DNA from: Billgrantia saliphila
Lineage (GTDB): Bacteria; Pseudomonadota; Gammaproteobacteria; Pseudomonadales; Halomonadaceae
Assembly: GCF_002930105.1 (NCBI RefSeq)
Contig: NZ_PJRN01000007.1
Location: 124,001 to 188,000 of the forward strand
Length of the DNA stretch: 64,000 nucleotides
Direction: 5' to 3'
The notes under the pieces are model-generated. The model did no database searches. It worked only from the letters and a program-made list of their open reading frames with translations, and was not told where the DNA came from. Of the stretch, positions 9,599-18,400 are shown in pieces. Position 1 is the first letter of the stretch. Each line of letters starts with the position of its first letter. The translations under genes and the position numbers were made by a program.

Positions 9599-11161
9599 AT
9601 GCCGCTCGATAGGATATCGACCGCCGCGCAAGACGGCGCGACTGGCCCCGCGACTACCGATCTCCCCCCGCTTCCCGACGCCCTACGCCAGCGTCTAGCC
9701 GACTGCCGCAGCCTGCCCAGCCTGCCGGCCGCCGCGGCCCGGGTCATCAGCATCGCCCGCTCGCCGGAACCGCGCCTGGCGGACTACGCGCGCGCCATCG
9801 AGCAAGACCCGGCGCTGACTCTGCGCCTGCTCTCCATGGCCAACAGCGCCTTCCATGCCCGTGGCGGCAACCCGGTGACCAATGGCCTCGACGCCGTTTC
9901 CCGCATCGGACTCGACGCCACTCTGACGGCCGCCTTGAGCTTCGGCCTGCCTCGCCCCGGTTCGGGCGAAGCGCTCGAGTACGAATACCTGTGCCAACGC
10001 GCCGTCATCGCCGCCTCGGCGGCCCAGGAGCTGGCCCAACACTTGTGCCCTCACGAGGCCGGCCAGCTCTTTACCACCGCCTTGCTGCAGGACATCGGTA
10101 TTCTGGCGCTCGAGGCAGTGGATGGTGAACGCTACACCGATCACATTCCGGGGGTTCGCCAGCACCAGAGCCTGGTCGATGCGGAGCTGGCGATCTACGG
10201 CTGCGACCATGCTCTGGTCGGCGCCTGGCTGGCGCTCAGCTGGGGTGTGCCCGGCCCCATGGCGGCGGGCATCATCGCCAGTCATGGCCCACTCATCGAT
10301 GGCGATCCGCACAGCCTTTGCCTGCGTCTCTCGTGTCGTATCGCCGACTGCTGGCTGGCCGCGGACTCGGCCTCCGCGTTTAGCGCTCTCCTACGTCAGC
10401 TGCCCTCTCTGGCCTCGCTGGACATCGTCATGCTGATGACGGTCATGCAGGAACTCCAGCATCGCCTCCCCTCGTTGGCCAAGCTGTTCGAGATCACCTG
10501 CCCGCCGGCCATCGACAGCCTTCACCTGCTGGCCGAAGCCAAGGAGCTGCTGTTCGAGCAGAACCTGCGCATGACCATGCGACTCGCCGAGCAGCAACGC
10601 GAGTTGGAGGCACTGCATGCCAGCCACGTCGCCCTAGATGAGCAGCACCGCACCGATCATCTGACCCAGCTCGCCAACCGCACCTGGCTGGAAAAACGGC
10701 TCGATCAGCATTTCGAGTGCGCCCGTGCCGCCGGGCAGCCACTGTCGGTGATGTTCATCGATCTCGATCACTTCAAGCGCATCAACGATCGCTACGGACA
10801 TCGCTTCGGCGACGAAGTGCTGATCCACTTCGCCGCCGCGCTCAACAACATGGTGCGGGAGAGCGATATCGCCGGTCGCTACGGCGGCGAGGAGTTCCTG
10901 GTCATCATGCCCAATACCCGCCGCCAGCATGCCGGCCTGCTGGCCGACCGCATCCGTGAATACCTGGCCACGCAGCCATTGGCCCAGGCCGATGGCGAAG
11001 CCCTGCACGTGACCGCATCGATCGGTATCGCCGACCTGGAAGATGGTGATTTCGATTCTGCCGCGTCGCTGGTCGATGCTGCCGACCAGGCCATGTATAG
11101 CGTCAAGCACGGTGGCCGAGACGGAGTGGGACATTACGAAGAGCCTGACCCCGCCTCCTGA
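9599..11161 (+). CDS. HDOD-GGDEF protein, probable diguanylate cyclase
   Basis: The N-terminal half (about residues 30-230) is an HDOD domain, seen as LPSLPAAAARVISIARS, DPALTLRLLSMANSAF and the TALLQDIGILALE stretch. A short coiled-coil linker (about 320-345) leads to a complete C-terminal GGDEF domain (about 350-510) with DLDHFKRINDRYGH and an intact active site GGEEF, so it should make cyclic di-GMP. No transmembrane or receiver domain is present, so the HDOD part is probably the input. There is no clear RXXD inhibitory site five residues before GGEEF. It stands alone between the DUF2789 gene and the convergent trhP gene. Confidence 0.9.
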   Translation: MPLDRISTAAQDGATGPATTDLPPLPDALRQRLADCRSLPSLPAAAARVISIARSPEPRLADYARAIEQDPALTLRLLSMANSAFHARGGNPVTNGLDAVSRIGLDATLTAALSFGLPRPGSGEALEYEYLCQRAVIAASAAQELAQHLCPHEAGQLFTTALLQDIGILALEAVDGERYTDHIPGVRQHQSLVDAELAIYGCDHALVGAWLALSWGVPGPMAAGIIASHGPLIDGDPHSLCLRLSCRIADCWLAADSASAFSALLRQLPSLASLDIVMLMTVMQELQHRLPSLAKLFEITCPPAIDSLHLLAEAKELLFEQNLRMTMRLAEQQRELEALHASHVALDEQHRTDHLTQLANRTWLEKRLDQHFECARAAGQPLSVMFIDLDHFKRINDRYGHRFGDEVLIHFAAALNNMVRESDIAGRYGGEEFLVIMPNTRRQHAGLLADRIREYLATQPLAQADGEALHVTASIGIADLEDGDFDSAASLVDAADQAMYSVKHGGRDGVGHYEEPDPAS

Positions 11162-11208
11162 GCCCGCCTGACCGTGTGCGGAACGAGGATGAAAAGCGTG
11201 ATAACACG

Positions 11209-11232
11209 GAGGGCGGCCATCCGGCCGCCCTC
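11209..11232. terminator. Hairpin between convergent genes, possible bidirectional terminator
   Basis: GAGGGCGGCC, four-base loop, GGCCGCCCTC: a perfect 10-bp stem between the HDOD-GGDEF gene and convergent trhP. There is no U-tract on either side, so termination would be inefficient or helped by other factors. Confidence 0.5.
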
Positions 11233-11288
11233 GTCATGCTGCATTGTCATGTGGCTCAGCGATGATGCGTGCACCGCGCGAGCGACAC

Positions 11289-12719
11289 CTAGCCGGGCAA
11301 GTCACGCATCAGCAGCGCGAACTCGATGCGCTCCGGTGCAATGGCCTCGCCCGGCACGGGAATACGCACCACATGACCGGAGCCCGGAGCCGCCTGCACC
11401 GATTCGCCACGCTTGTTCTCGATGTACGCGAGGTTGAAGCGTCGATTGCCACCGGGCAGCATCAGCTCCATGCCGTCGCCGACCTCGAAGCGGTTCTTGA
11501 CGTCCACCTCGAGCACGCCGCGGTCGGGGTCGTAGCCGATCACTTCGCCGACGAACTGCTGGTGCACGCCCACCGAGTTGCCCCGTTCGTAGTTCTGATA
11601 CTCATCGTGCACATGACGGCGATAAAACCCCTCGGTGTAGCCGCGGTTGGCCAGGTTGTCGAGTTCGTCCATCAGACGCAGGTCGAAGGGTCGCCCCGCC
11701 ACGGCGTCGTCGATGGCGCGACGGTAGACCTGGGCGGTGCGCGCCACGTAGTAGTGCGACTTGGTGCGCCCTTCGATCTTGAGCGAGGTGACGCCCATTT
11801 CGGCCAACCGGGGCACATGCTGCACCGCGCGCAGGTCCTTGGAATTCATGATGTAGGTGCCGTGCTCGTCCTCGAAGATCGGCATCAGCTCGCCGGGGCG
11901 GGTGGCATCCTCGATCAACGCCGAGAGCTCGTCCTGGCCTTCGACGCCACCGGCGGTCGCTGTGGTTTCGAAGCGCGGACTACCGCCACCGGAGGCGATC
12001 AATCCACCCGCCTGACCACCATGCGCTGGCGTCCAGACGCCGCTCGCCGCATGGGCGGCCGCCGAGTTGGCCGGCACCAGGTCACCGGTCTCGTCCTGGG
12101 CTGCGGCTACGGTGTTGTATTGCCAGCGGCAGGCATTGGTGCAGGTTCCCTGGTTGGGATCACGATGGTTGAAGTAGCCGGAGAGCAGGCAGCGCCCGGA
12201 ATAGGCGATGCACAGCGCGCCGTGGACGAAGGTCTCGATCTCCAGATCGGGACACTCGGCGCGGATCTCGGCGATTTCCTCGAGCGACAACTCCCGCGAC
12301 AGAATGATGCGGCTGATGCCCTGACGCTGCCAGAACTTCGCCGCGGCCCAGTTGACCACATTGGATTGCACCGAAAGGTGGATCACCTGATCGGGCCAGC
12401 GATCACGGATCATCATGATCAGCCCCGGGTCTGACATGATCAGCGCGTCGGGACCCGCCTCGATCACCGACTCCATGTCACGCAGGTAGGTCTTCAACTT
12501 GCTGTTGTGCGGCGCGATGTTCGAGGCGACGTAGAACTGCTTGCCGCGCTCGTGAGCATAGGCAATGCCCTTGTGCAGGTTGTCGATCTTGAAATCGTTG
12601 TTGCGCACGCGCAGCGAGTAGCGCGGCTGACCGGCGTAGACAGCGTCGGCGCCGTAGGCGAACGCATAGCGCATGTTCTTGAACGTCCCCGCGGGGGAGA
12701 GCAGTTCGGGAGCTTTCAT
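11289..12719 (-). CDS. trhP: tRNA 5-hydroxyuridine modification protein TrhP/YegQ (U32 family)
   Basis: Peptidase U32-family protein needed for prephenate-dependent hydroxylation of U34 in tRNAs. The start MKAPELLSPAGTFKNMRYAFAYGADAVYAGQPRYSLR is diagnostic of YegQ, and cysteine-bearing phrases VHGALCIAYSGRCLLS and NQGTCTNACRW, matching the cysteine-rich Fe-S region, are intact. At 476 residues it is about 20 longer than E. coli YegQ; the extra sequence is an Ala/Gly-rich stretch near residues 200-235, in a region that is variable between species. It is the only gene in its unit, with an extended -10 promoter 90 bases upstream. Confidence 0.92.
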   Translation of the reverse strand: MKAPELLSPAGTFKNMRYAFAYGADAVYAGQPRYSLRVRNNDFKIDNLHKGIAYAHERGKQFYVASNIAPHNSKLKTYLRDMESVIEAGPDALIMSDPGLIMMIRDRWPDQVIHLSVQSNVVNWAAAKFWQRQGISRIILSRELSLEEIAEIRAECPDLEIETFVHGALCIAYSGRCLLSGYFNHRDPNQGTCTNACRWQYNTVAAAQDETGDLVPANSAAAHAASGVWTPAHGGQAGGLIASGGGSPRFETTATAGGVEGQDELSALIEDATRPGELMPIFEDEHGTYIMNSKDLRAVQHVPRLAEMGVTSLKIEGRTKSHYYVARTAQVYRRAIDDAVAGRPFDLRLMDELDNLANRGYTEGFYRRHVHDEYQNYERGNSVGVHQQFVGEVIGYDPDRGVLEVDVKNRFEVGDGMELMLPGGNRRFNLAYIENKRGESVQAAPGSGHVVRIPVPGEAIAPERIEFALLMRDLPG

Positions 12720-12808
12720 AGGAGTTCACCGTTTGCAGGACGATGCGAGATTACCTGAGAACTGGCTATGCTCGGTCAGGCAGTCCCGAAAGTAGATCAG
12801 GGGGCGGG

Positions 12809-12817
12809 ATTATAGCA
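12809..12817 (-). promoter_or_regulatory. Extended -10 promoter for trhP
   Basis: On the minus strand TGCTATAAT gives a consensus TATAAT with an extended TGn motif. A weak -35 (TGCTGG) lies 17 bases upstream. Transcription would start near 12802, leaving a leader of about 80 bases before the trhP ATG at 12719. Confidence 0.55.
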
Positions 12818-12950
12818 GCACGAGCGCCGTGCCAGCACCATCAGCCACGTGCACTTGTTTTTCCGGTCGAGTAGACTGACGCCGCCGGACCGGATCCCGG
12901 CGCCTCGCGCACCGCGAGGAGCGATAAATTCTCCGATACCGAGTCTCGAC

Positions 12951-13652
12951 ATGCCCAACATATCCGCCAATGCCACCGTGGTGATCTACTCCGGCGGCAT
13001 GGATTCCTTCACCGTGCTCCACCGCGCGCTGCGCGAGGGGCTCGACGTTTCCGCTCTCTCCTTCGACTACGGTCAGCGTCACGCCTGCGAACTCGAGGTG
13101 GCAGCGCGCGTCTGCCGGCAGCTCGGCGTGGCTCACCAAGTGGTCGATATCCGCGCGATCCACGGGCTGATCGACGCCTCGGCGCTGACCGACGCCAACC
13201 AGGCCCTTCCCGAAGGGGACTACGGCGAAGAGAACCTCGCCGCCACCGTCGTGCCCAATCGCAACATGGTGCTGCTCTCGCTGGCCATCGCCAAGGCAGT
13301 CAATATCGGCGCCGGCCGTGTCGACTACGGCGCTCACGGCGGCGATCATGTGCTCTATCCCGACTGTCGCCCCGAATTCGTCGAGCGCATGAATGCCGTG
13401 GCCGGTATCGCCAACTTCTCGCCGGTCGAGATCCACGCGCCCTTCCTGCACGCCAGCAAGGCGGATATCCTCGCCGCCGGGCTGGCCATGGGGCTCGACT
13501 ATGCCGACACCTGGACCTGCTATCGTGGCGAGCACCTGGCCTGTGGCCGCTGCGGCAGCTGCCTTGAACGCCTGGCGGCGTTTGCCGCCAACGGCGCCAC
13601 CGATCCTCTTGGCTATGCACCACGGCACGACACACCGGCGGGAGAGCGCTGA
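12951..13652 (+). CDS. queC: 7-cyano-7-deazaguanine synthase QueC
   Basis: Converts 7-carboxy-7-deazaguanine to preQ0 using ATP and ammonia. It shows the PP-loop SGGMDS near the N-terminus, [27 protein letters not shown] and the zinc site with four cysteines ([15 protein letters not shown]) near the end. The ATG at 12951 gives 233 residues, as in E. coli (231); the longer open frame from 12849 is not family-like. The usual residue after SGG is Q, here M. It leads an operon whose queE start overlaps the queC stop by one base. Confidence 0.93.
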   Translation: MPNISANATVVIYSGGMDSFTVLHRALREGLDVSALSFDYGQRHACELEVAARVCRQLGVAHQVVDIRAIHGLIDASALTDANQALPEGDYGEENLAATVVPNRNMVLLSLAIAKAVNIGAGRVDYGAHGGDHVLYPDCRPEFVERMNAVAGIANFSPVEIHAPFLHASKADILAAGLAMGLDYADTWTCYRGEHLACGRCGSCLERLAAFAANGATDPLGYAPRHDTPAGER

Positions 13653-14296
13653 TGTATCATGTCAAGGAAGCCTTCTATTCGTTACAGGGCGAAGGGGCGC
13701 GCACCGGCCGCGCCAGCGTCTTCTGTCGTTTCAGCGGCTGCAACCTGTGGTCGGGGCGAGAAGCGGACCGGGCGCATGCCGCCTGCCGCTTCTGCGATAC
13801 CGATTTCGTCGGCACCGACGGCCAGCATGGAGGGCGCTTTGCCACACCCGAGGCCCTGGCGACACACCTGCAGGCGCTATGGCCCGAAACGCCGAATGCC
13901 GCCGCACCTTACGTGGTTTTCACCGGCGGCGAACCGCTGCTGCAACTCGATGCGGCGTTGATCGACGCCCTGCATGCGCGCGGCTTCGAGGTGGCGGTGG
14001 AGACCAACGGCACGCTGCCGGCGCCCGCCGGGATCGACTGGCTCTGTGTCAGCCCCAAGGGCCACTCGCCGCTGGCGCTGACTGCCGGCGACGAACTCAA
14101 GCTGGTCCACCCCCAGGTCGACGCGCCGCCAGACCGCTTCATCGGACTCGCCTTTCGCCACTTTTTCCTGCAGCCCATGGATGGCGCTCCCGCGGGTGAG
14201 CGCGTCGACCACCTGGCCAGCACCGTGGCCTATTGCCTGGCACATCCACAGTGGCGGCTGTCTCTACAGACCCACAAGATCGCGGGAATCGACTGA
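13652..14296 (+). CDS. queE: 7-carboxy-7-deazaguanine synthase QueE (radical SAM)
   Basis: Radical SAM enzyme that contracts 6-carboxytetrahydropterin to 7-carboxy-7-deazaguanine. It has the shortened family core and the characteristic long-spaced cluster motif CNLWSGREADRAHAACRFC (C-x14-C-x2-C), followed by DTDFVGT and VVFTGGEPLLQ. Length 214 residues is normal for proteobacterial QueE. It is coupled to queC by a TGATG overlap and to the following QueD-like gene by another, so all three pathway steps are produced together. Confidence 0.94.
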   Translation: MYHVKEAFYSLQGEGARTGRASVFCRFSGCNLWSGREADRAHAACRFCDTDFVGTDGQHGGRFATPEALATHLQALWPETPNAAAPYVVFTGGEPLLQLDAALIDALHARGFEVAVETNGTLPAPAGIDWLCVSPKGHSPLALTAGDELKLVHPQVDAPPDRFIGLAFRHFFLQPMDGAPAGERVDHLASTVAYCLAHPQWRLSLQTHKIAGID

Positions 14297-15141
14297 TGAC
14301 GCTTTTCGTCAACCGCTTGACCCAACTCGACGTCTCGCTATGGTGCCCGCAGCGCGGCCTGATCGGCGCCAGTTGGCTGGTCGATGCCGAACTCGACGGC
14401 GAGCTCGGCGAAGATGGCATGCTGTTCGACTTCGGCGAGGTGAAGCCCTGGATCAAGTCGCGGCTGGATGTCAGCATCGACCACACCCTGCTGGTTCCGA
14501 CTCGCGCTCCGGCCATCGAGATCGCCGAGTGCGGCGAAGGGCTCGGCGTGCGCACTGCCCTGCCCTACGCCATGGAGATCCGCGCCCCGCGCCAGGCCTT
14601 CACCCTACTGCCATGGCAGGAAATCGTCCCACAGCGCCTCGGCGACCATCTTGCACGCGAGCTGATGAAGCGGCCGCCGCCACGGGTGAGCGACATCCGC
14701 CTGCGCCTGCGTGACGAGACCATCGACGGGGCCGCCTATACGTATAGTCATGGGCTCAAGCGCCATACCGGAAATTGCCAGCGCATTGCCCATGGCCATC
14801 GTTCGCGTCTGCATATCTGGCAGCGTGGCGAGCGCTGCCCCTCGCTGGAACAGGAATGGGCCTCCCGACTGGATGACCGGTACCTGGTGGACACAGCGGA
14901 TATTCTCGACGGCAACGAGCCCGAACTCCGTCATACCCTGACCAGCCGTTATCGTGCCGAGCAGGGCCGCTTCCATCTTCGGCTGCCGCTGGAGCGCTGC
15001 ATTGCCCTGCCTGGCCCGACCACGATCGAGCACATCGCGGCCTGGCTGGCCCAGCACATCATGAAGGAAACGGGAAGAACGACCCGCGTGCAGGCCTTCG
15101 AGGGCATCGACAAGGGAGCCATCGCCGAGGCGAGGACATGA
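14296..15141 (+). CDS. Two-domain 6-carboxytetrahydropterin synthase-like protein (QueD family)
   Basis: Expected to supply 6-carboxytetrahydropterin, the QueE substrate. The 281-residue protein is about twice the size of E. coli QueD (121) and appears to hold two T-fold domains. The first half has GASWLVD (about 25-31), DFGEVK (about 45-50) and DHTLL (about 62-66), matching the DF-E-K and Asp-His motifs of PTPS enzymes. The second half has the cysteine and zinc-histidine part (GNCQRIAHGH near 160-170) and a late Glu in QAFEGIDKG. The motifs normally found in one chain are therefore split between halves. Operon position after queE and the need for this step support the call. I recall similar long proteins in marine gammaproteobacteria. 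Confidence 0.8.
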   Translation: MTLFVNRLTQLDVSLWCPQRGLIGASWLVDAELDGELGEDGMLFDFGEVKPWIKSRLDVSIDHTLLVPTRAPAIEIAECGEGLGVRTALPYAMEIRAPRQAFTLLPWQEIVPQRLGDHLARELMKRPPPRVSDIRLRLRDETIDGAAYTYSHGLKRHTGNCQRIAHGHRSRLHIWQRGERCPSLEQEWASRLDDRYLVDTADILDGNEPELRHTLTSRYRAEQGRFHLRLPLERCIALPGPTTIEHIAAWLAQHIMKETGRTTRVQAFEGIDKGAIAEART

Positions 15142-15437
15142 GCGTGCGCGGACAACGCAGCAATACGAACCGGGAGGTCGTCCGGACGGAATGCCGCCCG
15201 GGCTGCGGTGCCTGCTGCATTGCGCCATCGATCAGTTCGCCGATTCCCGGCATGCCGCAGGGCAAACCGGCCGGGGTGCGCTGCGTGCAGCTCGACGAAA
15301 ACCATCTCTGTCAACTGTTCGGCGACCCGCGCCGCCCCGCGGTATGCCACCGCTTCGACTACGACCCCGAGCTATGCGGCGACGACCGCGACCAGGCGCT
15401 AGAGCGGATCGCCCTGTTGGAACACGGCACCGCCTAG
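15138..15437 (+). CDS. YkgJ family cysteine-cluster protein
   Basis: A 99-residue protein with the YkgJ/UPF0153 cysteine pattern: CRPGCGACC near residue 19, GVRCVQLDENHLCQLFGDPRRPAVC in the middle and a later single Cys, consistent with a zinc- or iron-binding fold. Exact biochemical function is unknown. It overlaps the QueD-like gene by four bases (ATGA), so it is the last gene of the queuosine operon. Confidence 0.87.
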   Translation: MSVRGQRSNTNREVVRTECRPGCGACCIAPSISSPIPGMPQGKPAGVRCVQLDENHLCQLFGDPRRPAVCHRFDYDPELCGDDRDQALERIALLEHGTA

Positions 15438-15454
15438 CGTCCGAGCGCCCTGCT

Positions 15455-18400
15455 TCATTCGTTATCGATGGTCACGCGACCTTCGACATCGCTCGCCTGT
15501 AGCTGCCTGCGGTCGAGCAGCGTGCGCCAGCGGATCAGCACCGGGGCATCGCTGTGGCTGACCCGACTCAACAGCTCGCGGAAAAGCTCCCGCGCCGATT
15601 CGTCATGACTGTCGATCAGGGTCAGCCAGGCTTCCATGGCGCAAAGCTCCTGATGCCGGTTCTCGTGCAGGCGGGCGCACTCCAGTGCCTGCTCCACGAG
15701 TAGCCGCACCTCGCACGAAGGGCGGCCCAGGCGATGCCGCACCCGCGCCAGCTGTACCGCCAGCTCGGGCACGAACAGCGTGCTGCGCTCACGGGCGATC
15801 AGCAGGCACTGGTCCAGGTAGTCCTCGGCGCGGCTGAGTTCATCCACGGCAATGCAGGCGTCGCTGTACCACAGCGTCGGCCGATGGTAGCGATCGCGAC
15901 CGGTGATCTCGCCGAGCTCCTCCTGGGACAGCTCCATCTTCGTCAGGCCGTCACGATCGCCCGAGAGCGCACGGCGCCAGCCGAGTACGCCCTGGGCCGA
16001 GACCTGCCAGAGATGCAGGTCGGGAGTTTCGGTCAGGGCGACGGCCTGTTCGGCGCGGCGGGCGGCCAGATGCATGTGTCCGAGTTGGCGATAGAGCGCA
16101 GCGGCGAACAGCAGCGCCATGGCCAGCGAGCCCGGGTGACCGATTCGCTCGGCCAGGCGGATGGCGGCCTCCACCTGCTGTTCGGCGCGGCGGTAGTCGC
16201 CACGCAGGCAGATCGCCCAGCCCTGGAAACAGGCGGCCGCGACCTGAGGGTGCTCGGAGAACGGCAGCCACTCGATCATCATCGGCTGTTCGAGCGGCGC
16301 GATCTCTTCGAGATGGTCGAAGGCCTGGCCGATACGCCCGGCCCAGTACTCGCAGTTGGCGCGGGCATAATCGGCAAGACGCTGATAACGTGGATCCTCG
16401 AGCTTGCCGGCGATAGTGGCCAGGCTGGCGGCCAGCGAAAACGCATCGGCATGCGCATGGCGCTGGCTGCAACCGACCCACAGGCCCCACTTGACCAAGA
16501 AGGCCTGCTCCAGGTCCTCGGCGTCCTCGGCATGACAGCCTTCGTGCTGCACCAGCAGCTCACGCGCCCGCACGAAGCTCTCGTGCGCAGTGGGCGAACC
16601 GTGCCCCTCCAGGGCGAAGGCAGCCTGACCGCGCACGGTGAGCAAACTGATCTCCCGCTCGGTCTGGTCCTCCACGTGACGCAGGCTGGCCAGACCGAAG
16701 TCGGCCATCTTCAGCGCCGTGCGATTGGCGCTGACCTTGAGCGCCTCACGGGCCGCCAGCTCGAAATAGCGCGCTCCGCGGGCGTAATGACCGCTGCGCC
16801 GCAGATGGGTGGCGAAGTCGCCCGGGTGGCGTCCGATCCACATGGGGAAGCGCTCTTCGATCAGGCTGACCACCTGGCGATGAATGCGCACCCGCACGTC
16901 ACGCGGGCAGGAGAGGTAGGCCGCTTCCTGAAGCAACTGGTGGCTGAACTGGAACTCGCGGCAGCCCCCCTCGCCACCCACCGACTCGATGATCTCCAGC
17001 CGGCGCATCTGTTCGAGGGCGCGGTTGAGCTGCGCCATCTCCCATCCGCTGCACTCGGCGAGGAAGTCGAGCCGGAAGCGGCGCCCCAGCACCGCAGCGA
17101 TGTGGGCCACTTCGCGATGGCCGTCCAGTTGATCGATACGCCCCGCCAGCAAGCCCAGCAGGCCACGCGGAAGCTCGTCGAGATGCACGCTGCGTCCTTC
17201 GCGACGGTCCATCTCCAGACGCCGGCAGATCTCCTGCATGTAGAGCGGCACGCCATCGCAGCGCTCGATGATCTGCCCCCGCAGCCGCGGACTGAGATGC
17301 AGACGGTAGCGCCGCGCCAGCTGCGACAGCAGCCGCGACGACTGCATGGCATCGAGGTGGCTCAAGGTGACCTGCTGATCCCAATGCAGCCGCGTCGGCA
17401 GCGCCTCGCGGCCATGGTGACTGGCGACCAGCAGGAACGCGCAGTTGATCGGCAGGCGCGCCTGTAGCCCGGCCAGCACGCGAAACGAGGGTTCGTCGAG
17501 CCACTGCAGGTCGTCGACCATCAATACCTGGGTGCGCTCGATCGCCTGGCGCTCGATGACCCGGCACAGCAGCGCGACGACCAGATCCGCCGCCTCGCCG
17601 CTCTTGGCCAGGCGCGCCACCTCGGGCGTTTCCCTGACGCCCAGCGCCTCCTCCAGCAGACCGCGCTGATCGGAGTTGAAGCCGAGACCGGCGTCGTTGA
17701 TCAGCGCGGCCAGGCTGGCGGCATCGAGTTTGTCCTCCAACCGCCAGCGCAGCAGTGCTCGGGCGACGCCGTAAGGCTCCAGCACCGACAGGCGGGTGGT
17801 GGGCTGCCAGCAGATGGCGGCGTCACGACTCAGCTCGAGCTGACGGAAGCCGACCATCAGCGCCGATTTGCCCATGCCCGAGGCGCCGCGCACCAGCACG
17901 CTCTGGCGCAGCCCGATACCGGCCCGCGCCAGGGCGTCGCGCAGTACCCTAAGAGGCGCTTCGCGACCGACCAGGCTCGGCGGCATGGCATCGCGCCCGC
18001 CCTCGTTCTGGCCCAGAACCAGCGCCCGCAATCGCACGCGACCGTCGCTCGCCACCAGCCGCGACGACAGTCGCGGCTGCAGGTCCAGCGCCGGCGGCAT
18101 GTGCTGGCTGGCCTCTTGGGAAATGACCAGCTCGCTGCCTTCGGCGGCGCTCATCAGCTCCAGCGAGCCTTGTGTTACCTGGCCCAGCGGATCGACCAGT
18201 TGACGCTCGGGCAGGTAGACGACACGGCCACTGTTGAGGCCGGCTGCCAGCTCGATGCGCGGCGGCTCCTCATCGCCGCTCCAGTGTCGCGCGATCTCGT
18301 CGGGCAGCACGCGTCGGCAGTGTTCGTAGAGCGCCACCAGCTCGGCCAACTGATGCGCGGGGCCATGGGTACCGAAACAGGCCAGCCCCAGGCCGCCGGT

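Noticed and set aside
12720..12950. preQ1 riboswitch before queC
   Set aside because: No short GC hairpin with an A-rich tail pairing into its loop is visible near the queC start; only a trhP promoter is clear in this gap.
15734..17467. 577-codon plus-strand frame inside the giant regulator gene
   Set aside because: Antisense shadow of a strongly supported minus-strand gene.
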